A stretch of DNA of 64,000 nt from Viridilinea sp964592425 (GTDB lineage Bacteria; Chloroflexota; Chloroflexia; Chloroflexales; Chloroflexaceae). This document shows, one piece after another, positions 17,090 to 26,000 of this stretch (position 1 is the stretch's first letter; every line of letters starts with the position of its first letter). The notes beneath the pieces were generated by a model. It was not told the origin of the DNA and ran no database searches. It saw nothing but the letters and a program-made list of their open reading frames with translations. Position numbers and translations under genes: made by a program. The stretch covers positions 1 to 64,000 of the forward strand of contig CAZQCG010000005.1 of the NCBI GenBank assembly GCA_964592425.1. The letters are read 5' to 3'.

Positions 17090-18480
17090 GCGACGATATG
17101 ACCAGGCTGGCGGCGCTTGGGCCGCTGGATGGGCGTTACCGTAACGATGTGGCTGCCCTGGCGGGCTACTTCAGCGAGGCGGCCCTCTATCGTTACCGGG
17201 TGCAGATCGAGGTCGAATATCTGATCTTTCTCTCGCGGACACGCAGTATCGCTTTTGTGCCGCCTTTATCCGCGCCGCAGCAGGCTGGCCTGCGCCAGCT
17301 CTACCGCCAATTCAGTGACGCCGATGCCCTGGCGATCAGCGCCTGGGATCGGCGTACCAACCACGATGTCAAGGCGGTGGAGTACTGGCTGCGTGAGCAG
17401 TTCGACCGTCTGGGCCTGGCTGCCTGGAAAGAGGCCATTCATTTTGCCCTCACTTCGGAAGATGTGAACAACCTGGCCTACGGTCTGCTGGTGCGTGATG
17501 CGCGTGACCTGGTGATCGTGCCAGCCTTGAACCAGATCCTCAGTGTGCTGCGCATAATGGCCGACAATGAGGCGGCGACACCAATGCTGGCCCGTACTCA
17601 CGGCCAGCCAGCCACGCCGACCACCTTCGGCAAAGAGGTCAATGTCTTCTATATGCGCCTGCGGCGGGCCAACCAGGATCTGCAGAGCCTGCGCCTCACC
17701 GGTAAGCTGAACGGGGCCACCGGCAGCTTTGCCGCCCAGGCCGCCGCACTACCCCATGTGGACTGGCTGCGTTTCTCACGGGCCTTTGTCCGGGCGCTCG
17801 ACCTGGAGCCGGTGCTGCTAACCACGCAGATCGAACCCCACGACAGCCTGGCTGCACTTTGTGATGCACTCAAACGGGCCAACACCATCCTGATCGATCT
17901 CTGCCAGGACTTCTGGCGCTACATCAGTGATGGCTACCTGGGCCAGGCGGCTCGCCCCGGCGAGGTGGGATCCTCAACCATGCCGCACAAGGTCAACCCG
18001 ATCGATTTTGAAAACGCGGAAGGCAACCTTGGCCTGGCCAACGCCCTGCTCGAGCAGTTCAGCCGCAAGCTACCCATCTCGCGTCTGCAGCGCGACCTCT
18101 CGGACAGCACAGTGTTGCGCAATATGGGAGTGGGCTTTGGCTACAGCCTGCTTGGCTACCAGCGCACCCTGCGCGGCCTGGACAAGGTAGCAGTGCGCCG
18201 TGAGCGGCTGCATGAGGATCTGCTGGCCCATCCCGAGGTACTCGCCGAGGCCGTACAGACCATCTTGCGCCGTGAGGGCTACCCCGAACCATACGAGGTG
18301 CTCAAACAATTGACCCGTGGGCAACCCTTGACGCTCGAACGGCTGTATGAATTTGTGGAAGAGCTAGAGGTGACTGAGCATGTGCGTGCCGAGCTACGCG
18401 CCTTGCAGCCCGATCAGTATATTGGCCTGGCGACCCAACTGGCCCGTCTGCGCGACGACCGGAGCGGCAGCGGCTGGTGA
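17086..18480 (+). CDS. purB: Adenylosuccinate lyase
   Basis: 464 aa. Cleaves SAICAR to AICAR and adenylosuccinate to AMP in purine synthesis. Motifs: GPLDGRYRNDV at the N-terminus, HFALTSEDVNNLAYG, ARTHGQPATPTTFGKE with the catalytic His, and the fumarase/aspartase signature GSSTMPHKVNPIDFENAEGN. This is the longer, E. coli-type PurB. It overlaps the metallophosphoesterase gene by 4 nt (translational coupling likely). Confidence 0.97.
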   Translation: MSDDMTRLAALGPLDGRYRNDVAALAGYFSEAALYRYRVQIEVEYLIFLSRTRSIAFVPPLSAPQQAGLRQLYRQFSDADALAISAWDRRTNHDVKAVEYWLREQFDRLGLAAWKEAIHFALTSEDVNNLAYGLLVRDARDLVIVPALNQILSVLRIMADNEAATPMLARTHGQPATPTTFGKEVNVFYMRLRRANQDLQSLRLTGKLNGATGSFAAQAAALPHVDWLRFSRAFVRALDLEPVLLTTQIEPHDSLAALCDALKRANTILIDLCQDFWRYISDGYLGQAARPGEVGSSTMPHKVNPIDFENAEGNLGLANALLEQFSRKLPISRLQRDLSDSTVLRNMGVGFGYSLLGYQRTLRGLDKVAVRRERLHEDLLAHPEVLAEAVQTILRREGYPEPYEVLKQLTRGQPLTLERLYEFVEELEVTEHVRAELRALQPDQYIGLATQLARLRDDRSGSGW

Positions 18481-18590
18481 GGGCGGATAGCCCTCTGGCG
18501 CTAACCCCATGGCACCCACGGTACTATCGCCTTGGTAGCCCCGAGGGCTATTCACAGAGAGCAGGGGCGGTGGTAGAGTGAGCCTGTCAG

Positions 18591-18834
18591 GTCTGGGAGG
18601 GCCGGGTGATACACCAGGCGCCTGGGGCCGCCCACCACTCCCTAGCCGGCAATGCTCAGAAATGACCGCTTCGTTATTGATGATGACCCACAAACAGCAT
18701 GGTCGGAGAGTGACGGGGTGCTGCACCGGGTGCCTGGGGCCGCCCACGACTCTTTAGCCAGGGCCGAAGACCGGGTCGGGGAGTGACGGGGTGCTGCACC
18801 GGGTGCCTGGGGCCGCCCACTGCTCCCTAGCCGG
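18591..18834. repeat. Three-copy intergenic repeat (about 59 nt units)
   Basis: Units at 18591-18649, 18702-18760 and 18775-18834 share the core TGCCTGGGGCCGCCCAC (first copy CGCCTGGGGCCGCCCAC) followed by CTNNNTAGCC. The last two are nearly identical through GAGTGACGGGGTGCTGCACC. Copy 1 contains the palindrome CCAGGCGCCTGG. There is no coding potential. The spacer 18481-19077 holds nothing else except the hairpin at 18840 and the HU upstream region. Confidence 0.75.
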
Positions 18835-18839
18835 GAAAA

Positions 18840-18897
18840 TTAACAGACCAGGGCGGTAGATACCTTCAGGAAAGGCTCTACCGTCCTGGTCTGTTAA
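18840..18897. terminator. Long hairpin (21-bp stem) between purB and HU
   Basis: TTAACAGACCAGGGCGGTAGA pairs with the downstream arm with a single G-U pair; the loop is 16 nt. It could end purB transcription or be a mobile palindromic repeat. No T-run follows. Confidence 0.5.
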
Positions 18898-19077
18898 ACG
18901 TTATCAGTAGCGGCACATACATCAGTGCTGATTTTTGCATGGCTTTCTGATGCAACAAACGGCGTGTGGAAAACTTGAAGGGCGGTATAAGGCATCTGAA
19001 TGCGCCAGGGGGCTTGACAAGTGCGGTATACTGCGTCCCGAAGGGTAAACGTCCGCACGTCAAGGAGGACTGGGCCG

Positions 19078-19362
19078 ATGCAGAAGACCGACTTTATAAA
19101 GGCCGTCGCCGAGAAGGCCGGTGTTTCGCAGAAGGAGACGAAGCTCGTCATCGACTCCGCCCTTGAGGTGATCACCGAGCAGCTACGGAAGGGCGAGAAA
19201 GTCACCCTGACGGGCTTCGGCACCTTCGAGGTACGTTCGCGGCGAGCACGCGAAGGGGTTAATCCACAGACACGGGATAAGATTCAGATTGCTGCCACCA
19301 AGACGCCTGGCTTCAGCGCCAGCAGTACACTCAAAGATGCGGTAAAGACGAGTGAGGAGTGA
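19078..19362 (+). CDS. Histone-like DNA-binding protein HU
   Basis: 94 aa from ATG 19078 with AAGGAGGA 8 nt upstream (a reading-frame extension to 19021 is unlikely). HU bends and compacts DNA as a dimer. Sequence features: MQKTDFIKAVAEKAGVSQKE at the N-terminus, VTLTGFGTFEVRSRRAREGVNPQTRDKI covering the beta-arm signature, and a C-terminal FSASSTLKDAV. A TTGACA lies at 19014 and TATACT at 19027, but with only 7 nt between them, so the promoter is unclear. The stop is 2 nt from the stop of the convergent oxidoreductase gene. Confidence 0.96.
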   Translation: MQKTDFIKAVAEKAGVSQKETKLVIDSALEVITEQLRKGEKVTLTGFGTFEVRSRRAREGVNPQTRDKIQIAATKTPGFSASSTLKDAVKTSEE

Positions 19363-19364
19363 GC

Positions 19365-20705
19365 TTAGCTCTGAAGCTGTCTGATCAGGCGCAAGGCTGC
19401 TGCTTCCCCACTGACAATGGCACCTTCGATGAACGGGCCGCCCAGGTAGTCGCCAGCAAAAGCGAGACCGGGCGGCTCAACTGCGCCGCTGGCAAAGTGC
19501 TGCAGGTGCTTGAAGTGGCCGACGGCAAACTCCGGCAGGGCCTCGGGCCAGCGGTGGAGATGCTGAAAGAGCAGTTGGGGGGCCGGGTCGTAGACCGGGG
19601 CCAGGCGGCGCAGGTCGGCCAGCATCAGACGGGCGAGGGTGGCATCGTCGTACTGGTGCAAAGCTGCCGTGGCTGGCCCGCTCAGGTGGAGGGCAATTAC
19701 ATCACGCCCACGCGGCACGGCCCCAGGGTGCTTGACCGACTGAACGGTGACCGAGGCGAGAAAGGGCGTCTCACGGCGCGGGAAGAGCAGCCCGTAGAGG
19801 CTGCGCGGTAGCCGCCGGTTGGTGCCTACGGCCAGGTTGACCATCGCTGTGTAGCTCACCGCGCTGAAGAAGGCCCGGCGCTGAGGCTCAAGCCAGGGCA
19901 GCAGGCGGGGCACGCTGCTCGCCGTGGTTGCCAGCAACACGGCATCGGCGGGCAGCCTGAGCATGCTCTCCGGACTACGGGCGGCGACCATGTAGCCGCC
20001 TTCAGCGCAGGGCTGCACATGCAAGGCTTCAATGCTTGTGCGCACATCAAGCTCATCGGCCAACCTCTGGGCCAACTGGCCCAGGCCATCACGGAGGGTG
20101 AAAAGTTGCAGGCCGGTCGGTGTGCTGAGCCCGGCCCGCAGTACCAACATGAGCAAGGCCCGCGAAGTGCGCTCGGGAGTCCAGTAGAAAATGCCCGAGA
20201 GCGCTGGTTGCAGGACGTATTCGAGCAGTTCTTCCGAGAGGTGGGTACAGGCGTACGTACTCACTGATTGATCGTCGATTGACGCAGCACGCTCAAAGGC
20301 GTGCAGATCTAGCAGGGGAGCATAACGAACCAGGGCCCCAAGCAGGTAACTGAGGGCAAGCTTGTGGCGTGAGCCAATCAGGGGGGTAAAGGCAACCCGT
20401 GCGTTGGGCCAGAGCGAGTAGAGTCGCGTGCCACGCAGGACGGCAGCGCTGCGCGGGATACGCTGTAGATCGCGGCTGAGGCCCAGTTCGGCGATCAGGG
20501 CCAGCGTGCGGCGATAGAAGCTGGCAATAAATTCGGCCCCCAGCTCGATCCGACACCCCTCGACCATGGCGCTGCGGGTACGTCCGCCCACGACCGGGTC
20601 ACGCTCAAGCACGGTGACACGCAGACCAGCATCCTGTAGGCGGTAGGCGGCTGCCAGGCCAGCCACGCCAGCCCCAATCACCACGACATGACCAGCTTTA
20701 CTCAC
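19365..20705 (-). CDS. FAD-dependent amine-oxidase-fold oxidoreductase (protoporphyrinogen oxidase-like)
   Basis: 446 aa. The N-terminal dinucleotide-binding motif VVVIGAGVAGLAAAYRLQDAG and GGRTRSAMVEG place it in the protoporphyrinogen oxidase / phytoene desaturase / monoamine oxidase superfamily; the C-terminal FAD segment LAFAGDYLGGPFIEGAIVSG closes the fold. Similarity to HemY-type enzymes is general, and no heme or carotenoid genes are adjacent, so the substrate is open. It overlaps the molybdopterin enzyme gene by 4 nt, suggesting a shared transcript. Confidence 0.8.
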   Translation of the reverse strand: MSKAGHVVVIGAGVAGLAAAYRLQDAGLRVTVLERDPVVGGRTRSAMVEGCRIELGAEFIASFYRRTLALIAELGLSRDLQRIPRSAAVLRGTRLYSLWPNARVAFTPLIGSRHKLALSYLLGALVRYAPLLDLHAFERAASIDDQSVSTYACTHLSEELLEYVLQPALSGIFYWTPERTSRALLMLVLRAGLSTPTGLQLFTLRDGLGQLAQRLADELDVRTSIEALHVQPCAEGGYMVAARSPESMLRLPADAVLLATTASSVPRLLPWLEPQRRAFFSAVSYTAMVNLAVGTNRRLPRSLYGLLFPRRETPFLASVTVQSVKHPGAVPRGRDVIALHLSGPATAALHQYDDATLARLMLADLRRLAPVYDPAPQLLFQHLHRWPEALPEFAVGHFKHLQHFASGAVEPPGLAFAGDYLGGPFIEGAIVSGEAAALRLIRQLQS

Positions 20706-22789
20706 GGATGCGTGCTCTCAGGCAGGGGCCGTACATGCACCAGGTTGGAATGGAAGGTGCTCTGACCAGCCAGGTCGGCCAGGGCATCGGGGGTTGTCCA
20801 GTTGATGTTACGCCCCCCGCGTGAGAGCCTGGCCCAGGGGCCTTTGGGGGCTACAGCGGTGCCTGGGGCCACATCAGCGGTGAGGACGGCGCGCAGTTCA
20901 CACCAGCCGCGTTCGTTCTCAATGCGCACGGTGGCACCCTCTATGATACCGCGGGCGGCGGCATCGGCGGGGTTGAGCTCGATAAATGGCTCGCCCGCTT
21001 TGGCCCGTAGACTGGCCTGGTTGGCCATGCTTGATGAGACGAAGTGGTGTGAGGCACCCGAGATCAGGATTAGCTGATCATGCTGGCCCTGGGTAAACTC
21101 GGCTGGCTCGCTGTAGTGGGGCAGCGGGTCGAGTCCGCGGGCAGCCATCAGCGGGGCCAGTAGTTCGACCTTGCCGGAAGCGGTGGGAAAGCGCCGATCG
21201 CTGAAGGGAACCTCGGTGGCAGGGGTAAAGTGCAGCGGCACGGTGCCTTCGGCCTGTAGCCGTTCGAGCGTAATGCCCTGCAAATAGGAATTCTTGGCCC
21301 GCGAGGCATCCAGCACGCCACGCAGAGCCTCTTCGGCGCTCTCATGGAGCCAGGGCTCCTGATAACCCATCGCACCAGCTAGCAGGCGACTCACCTCCCA
21401 GTTGCTCTTACACTCACCGAGGGGAGCAATGGCAGGCTGGTTGTACTGCAGGTGGCGGTGGCCATAGGGCCGATGCAGATCGACATGTTCGAGCTGCGAG
21501 GTGGCTGGCAGCACAAGATCGGCATAATCGGCGGTGTCGGTCAGAAAGAGCTCATGCACCACGGTGAAGAGATCGTCGCGCTTGAGTCCCTTGACGATCA
21601 GACCAGCGTTGGGTGCTGAGGCGACGGGGTTGGCACAGTAGACATAGAGGGCTTTGATCGGCGGGTCTTGCACTTCGCCGGTGAGGGCTGCGCCGAGGCG
21701 GTTCATGTTGATCGAGCGGGGCACGGGTGCCCAGCCACTGCTGTGAGCGAGGGCCTCCGCATCCCAAAGGGCATAGCCCCCGGTGGAGTAGCCCAGGCCA
21801 CCGCCACGTACCCCATACTGGCCGACCACTGCGGGCAGGCAGAGCAGCGCCCGGAAGGTCTGCCCACCATTCTGGTGACGCTGCACACCATCGGCGGTCT
21901 TCAGCAGGGCTGGGCGGGTAGTGGCATAGCGCCGGGCCAGGCCAACAATGGTGGCCACGGGCACCCCGGTGATCGCAGCGACCCGCTCGGGTGGATACTC
22001 GGCGGCGCGCTCGCGCAATTCACGCCAGCCGTAGCTGTAGGCCTCGAGCCAGGGTTCGTCGTGAAGGTTATCGGCGAAAATCTGATGGATCAGGCCAAGC
22101 GCAAGTGCGCCATCGGTCGCGGGGCGGATCTGGATATATTCATTGGCAGCGCGTGTGGTGAGGGTGCGGCGCGGGTCGATCACCACTACATAGGTGCCTT
22201 GCTTCTGGGCCTCGCGCAGGAAGGGCATAAAGTGGGGGCCGGTACTGGCCGGATTGTGCCCCCAGATGATTACCAGCTTGCTGTGGCGCACATCGGCATA
22301 ATCGGCACTGTGGCGAGCGCCGAGGGTGGCGGCAACGGCGGCGTGGGAGCCAGCGCAGCAGATGGCTCGCTCGAGACCACTGGCACCCATACGTCCCCAC
22401 AGCCGTGCGTCAACGATGGCCGTCTGGAGCAGGCCGAGGGTGCCACTGTAGGAGTAGGGCAGAATCGCAGCGGCCCCATCGTCGGCGATGATCGCCTGCC
22501 AGCGCTCGGCAATCATGGCGATCGCCTCGTCCCAGGTAATCCGCTCCCAGGTGCCGCCGCCCTTCGGGCCGACGCGGCGGAGCGGATGGGTCAGGCGGTC
22601 GGGGCTGTAGACCCGTTCCAGGTAGGGGCGCACTTTGGCACAGAGCCAACCGCGAGTGACCCGGTGATCCGGATCGGCGTAGAACGCAATCGCCCGCCCA
22701 TCCTGTACTTCGGTGAGCGTGGCACAGGTATCGGGGCAGTCGTGGGGGCAAGCGCCACGGATGAGGGTTGTCGTGCTGGTTGCAGCCAT
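20702..22789 (-). CDS. Molybdopterin-dependent oxidoreductase, DMSO reductase superfamily
   Basis: 695 aa. The N-terminus has a CxxxCxxxC...C [4Fe-4S] motif (ACPHDCPDTC then GWLCAKV), followed by WERITWDEAIAMIAERW and the Mo-bis-MGD domains (KLVIIWGHNPASTGPH, VVIDPRRTLTTRAANEYIQI, PATDGALALGLIHQIF) and a C-terminal dinucleotide domain (ELNPADAAARGIIEGATVRI). No twin-arginine signal is visible, so a cytoplasmic location is likely. No electron-transfer subunits are adjacent. The substrate (formate, nitrate, sulfur compound or other) cannot be decided from the sequence. Confidence 0.88.
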   Translation of the reverse strand: MAATSTTTLIRGACPHDCPDTCATLTEVQDGRAIAFYADPDHRVTRGWLCAKVRPYLERVYSPDRLTHPLRRVGPKGGGTWERITWDEAIAMIAERWQAIIADDGAAAILPYSYSGTLGLLQTAIVDARLWGRMGASGLERAICCAGSHAAVAATLGARHSADYADVRHSKLVIIWGHNPASTGPHFMPFLREAQKQGTYVVVIDPRRTLTTRAANEYIQIRPATDGALALGLIHQIFADNLHDEPWLEAYSYGWRELRERAAEYPPERVAAITGVPVATIVGLARRYATTRPALLKTADGVQRHQNGGQTFRALLCLPAVVGQYGVRGGGLGYSTGGYALWDAEALAHSSGWAPVPRSINMNRLGAALTGEVQDPPIKALYVYCANPVASAPNAGLIVKGLKRDDLFTVVHELFLTDTADYADLVLPATSQLEHVDLHRPYGHRHLQYNQPAIAPLGECKSNWEVSRLLAGAMGYQEPWLHESAEEALRGVLDASRAKNSYLQGITLERLQAEGTVPLHFTPATEVPFSDRRFPTASGKVELLAPLMAARGLDPLPHYSEPAEFTQGQHDQLILISGASHHFVSSSMANQASLRAKAGEPFIELNPADAAARGIIEGATVRIENERGWCELRAVLTADVAPGTAVAPKGPWARLSRGGRNINWTTPDALADLAGQSTFHSNLVHVRPLPESTHP

Positions 22790-22935
22790 CGGCTTGCCCT
22801 TTCAGGTTTGGCCAGAGGATCGGACTAACCCATTGTAGCATCATCCTGCTTAGCAGCCGACGTGTAGGGGGACCTAGAGGCAATGCTTTACAAGTAAGGT
22901 ATGGATGCATGGCTGAGACAACCTGTCAGGTTTCT

Positions 22936-22977
22936 TATTTGAAAGGTATTGGGCCTAGAGGCAATACGTTTCAAATA
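22936..22977. repeat. Inverted repeat in the 22790-23086 spacer
   Basis: Two 16-nt arms (TATTTGAAAGGTATTG / CAATACGTTTCAAATA, one mismatch) flank a 10-nt loop. The phrase CCTAGAGGCAAT occurs here and again at about 22873. AACCTGTCAGGTT (22920-22932) is a separate 13-nt palindrome, and TTTGCGGC is tandemly repeated near 23020. The spacer has no coding potential apart from the promoter at 23051. Confidence 0.6.
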
Positions 22978-23050
22978 GGGGCAAGCGCAAATCGATCAAG
23001 GCCGATCAGACGCAGAAGCTTTGCGGCTTTGCGGCTTTGCGTGAGCTTAG

Positions 23051-23079
23051 TTGCGTGGCCCTGATGATGGCGCTACAAT
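23051..23079 (+). promoter_or_regulatory. Promoter of the first GT39-like gene
   Basis: TTGCGT (23051-23056), a 17-nt spacer, TACAAT (23074-23079). A GTG start codon follows 7 nt later at 23087, so the transcript is probably leaderless. Confidence 0.5.
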
Positions 23080-23086
23080 CGCTGGT

Positions 23087-26000
23087 GTGGGAAGGCAAAT
23101 GACGAAGATGCCAACGACACGAGGCGTATATGCGCTACCGCAGCGGCCCGCTATCGGGTCGCTGCTCTTTGTGCTCTTTGCCTTCCTTGCGGCGGCACTG
23201 CTCGTACTGATTCTGCTCCTGCCCCGACCATGGAAGCTGCAGGTCGGGGCACCCGGTGATGCCTACTTTGTGCGCAATGCCTTTGCCCCCGAGGGTGAAG
23301 CCGGGGCCTGGCTGCGCTGGAGTCGCGCCAAGACGATCATCGAAACCCACGGAGCTTATGCTGGGACGACAGCCCTTGAGCTACGACTCTACCGTGAGCC
23401 GCAGGCTACCACTGGGCGTGCATGGCCGGTGAGCCTGGCAGCAGGACACATCCCGCCGTCCGTTTTTGAGGCACCCCCAGGCTGGCGGCGCTACCACCTG
23501 CTCTTGCCCGCTGGCGCAACCCTGGATCCACTTGCCCTGCAAAGCCCGACCTTTCAGCCGGCAGCGAATGATCCGCGCCAGTTGGGACTGGCCCTGAGCG
23601 ACCTACGTGTGACACCTCTGGCGGGATCTGCGCCGCTTAGCTTCGCCCTGGGCCGCGCGGTCTGGCTCGGTGCGCTGCTGCTGGTGATCGGAGCAGGCGC
23701 ATGGCTGCTCGATGCCTGGTCTTGTGGGCTGGCTCCGGCCCACAAGCGGCCCTGGCGCATAGCGGCGCTGGTGGGTGGTCTGGGCGCAGCGGCGTTGTTC
23801 TGGGCCTGGTACGGGCCGGGGTCTTTTGCCTGGGGCTTGCCGACGAATTGGTGGTTGCCTGGACTTGGAGGGTTGGGATTGGTGGCCGGTGTGGGGGGTG
23901 GTTGGGGGATGCACGCAAGGAAGGGGCGCAGCAGCGAACGCTGCTGCGCCCCTACGCCGACACATGGGGCGGGGGCGCCGACACATGGGGCGGGGGTGCC
24001 GACACATGAGGTGGGTATGCCGGGGGCGGGTACGCCGGGGGCGCATGGGGTGGGGGCGCCGGTGCGGTGGATCGTTGCGGGTGGGCTGACGTTGATTGGT
24101 CTGGCCCATCTGGGGTTGTTTGCACCGCTGCCGCCCCTCTGGCGGGAGGTTGCCGCTATGCTCATCCTGCTGACGCCGGGGGCGCTGGCGGCGCTGGCGG
24201 TAGCCGGAGCTGCTGCTGACTCTGGCGAGCGAGCCTTGCTGGGTCTGGCGGGCGGGGTGGCTGTGGCAGCCTTGCTGATGCTGGCTCTGCACGCGCTGCC
24301 TGGTCCGCTGGCCTGGTGGGCTCCCATGCTGGCCGCCGATTTACTGGCCCTGGCGGGGGCTTATGCTCTCTGGCACCGTCGCACCGCGCTGAGCATGCCC
24401 CCTCCTGCGTTGCGGCCCACACGTTGGCTGCTGCTCCCGCTGTTGCTGGCGGTGAGCCTGCGCCTGGTGGGCCTGGGCAACGCCGAACATCAGGGCGATG
24501 AGGCCTATGCCTTAATGCTGGCAATGGGGGTAGCCCATGGGCGTGAGGAGATCCTGCTGGTGCATATGAAGGGTCCTGTCGAGGCGCTGCTGCCAGCCGG
24601 GATTTTGACCATGACCGGCACGCTCAGTGAGACAGGCGCACGCTTGCCCTTTGCCCTGGCCGGGGTGGGCCTAGTGCTGGGGGTTTGGGCGCTGGCGGGG
24701 CGCCTGATCGGTGGGCAGCGGGGCGACCTGGTGGGCCTGATCGCGGCTGTTGCCGTTGCCGCTGATGGTTTGCTGGTCGCCTTCGGACGGATTGTGCAGT
24801 ACCAGACGGTGGTGATGTTGCTTGCGGCGGCGGCGCTTCTGCTGGCCTGGCGCTTTGCCGGACTTGGCAGCCTATTCAGCGGTGGGACGCAGCCAGGGCT
24901 GCCGAACGTGCGCCCCGCTGCGCCTGATCAGGGTGGCATGTTGCTTGCCGCAGCAGCCCTCTGTGCGGCTGTGGCGGTGCTCGCCCATTACGATGGGGCC
25001 TATGTCGCGCCAGCCCTGGCCTGGCTGAGCCTGGCCGGTGGTATACGCCGTGGTTGGCGCAGGCCGCTTGACTGGCTGCGTGGGCTCGGGCCGGCGGTAG
25101 GGCTGGGCCTGGTGCTGAGTCTCAGCTTCTATGTGCCTTTTGTGCGCCACGAACATTTTGCGCGCACTCTTGGCCACCTGGCGACACGCAGCGGTCAGGG
25201 GGCGCTGCCCACGCTGTTTAACAACCTGCCTGACTATGCCGTGCTACTGAGTGTCTATAACACTCGTTATCTCGTGTTTGCGGCAGGTCTGAGCCTGCTG
25301 GCGAGCCTGGTATGGCTGCTATTAGTCGGCTTTGGGGTGCTCCATTGGCCGGTACCGCCGTTTGCCTCAACGCCACGCCAGGCTCATCGTGCGGGGCAGG
25401 CCAGGCTGGGTGTGGCGCTGGCCCTCCTGCTTGGCCTGGGCGGGCTACTGACGGTGACGGCCCTCCCGGCAGGTAGCCATGGGGGCAACCTGGCCAGCCT
25501 GTTGCTGGTGCCTCCGCTGCTGGGCCTGGCACTGGCCCCGCGCCTGGCCCCTGGCCTGCGCCTGCTGGTGCTCTGGCTGGTTCCTGCGCTGTTGGCCCAT
25601 GCCTTGCTGCTGGCCGACCCACGCACTCACTTCTACACAATGCATACACCCGGTTGGTTGCTGATTGCACTTGGCCTGGTGATCCTGCTTGAGCAGTGGC
25701 CGCGCCTGCGCCCCCTTGTGGCTGGCGGCACGATCGGCCTGCTCAGTCTGAGTCTGGCCTACACCGGGCTGGTGATGCTGCGCCCCTGGCCCGAGTACGA
25801 GCGGGCCTACCCAGCCACGCTCTTGCCCTTCTTCACGCCGCTGAGTGGTACCAGTCTGCCTGACGACGGCATCTTCGGCTTTCCCCAGCGCGATGGCTGG
25901 AAAGCAGCGGCGCTGCTCTTTGCTCAGGGCCAACTACGCGGCACGTTCGATACCAACCAGGAACTTTTCACCCCCGGATGGTACCTGCGCGGCCAGTTCA

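Noticed and set aside
18591..18834. Possible CRISPR array
   Set aside because: Only three units, with spacers of 52 and 14 nt, imperfect repeats and no cas genes nearby.
19014..19032. TTGACA and TATACT as an HU promoter
   Set aside because: They are only 7 nt apart, so they cannot form one sigma-70 promoter; the real start site remains unknown.
21668..22828. 386-aa open frame on the plus strand
   Set aside because: Antisense to the molybdopterin enzyme gene with intact iron-sulfur motif; no domain seen.
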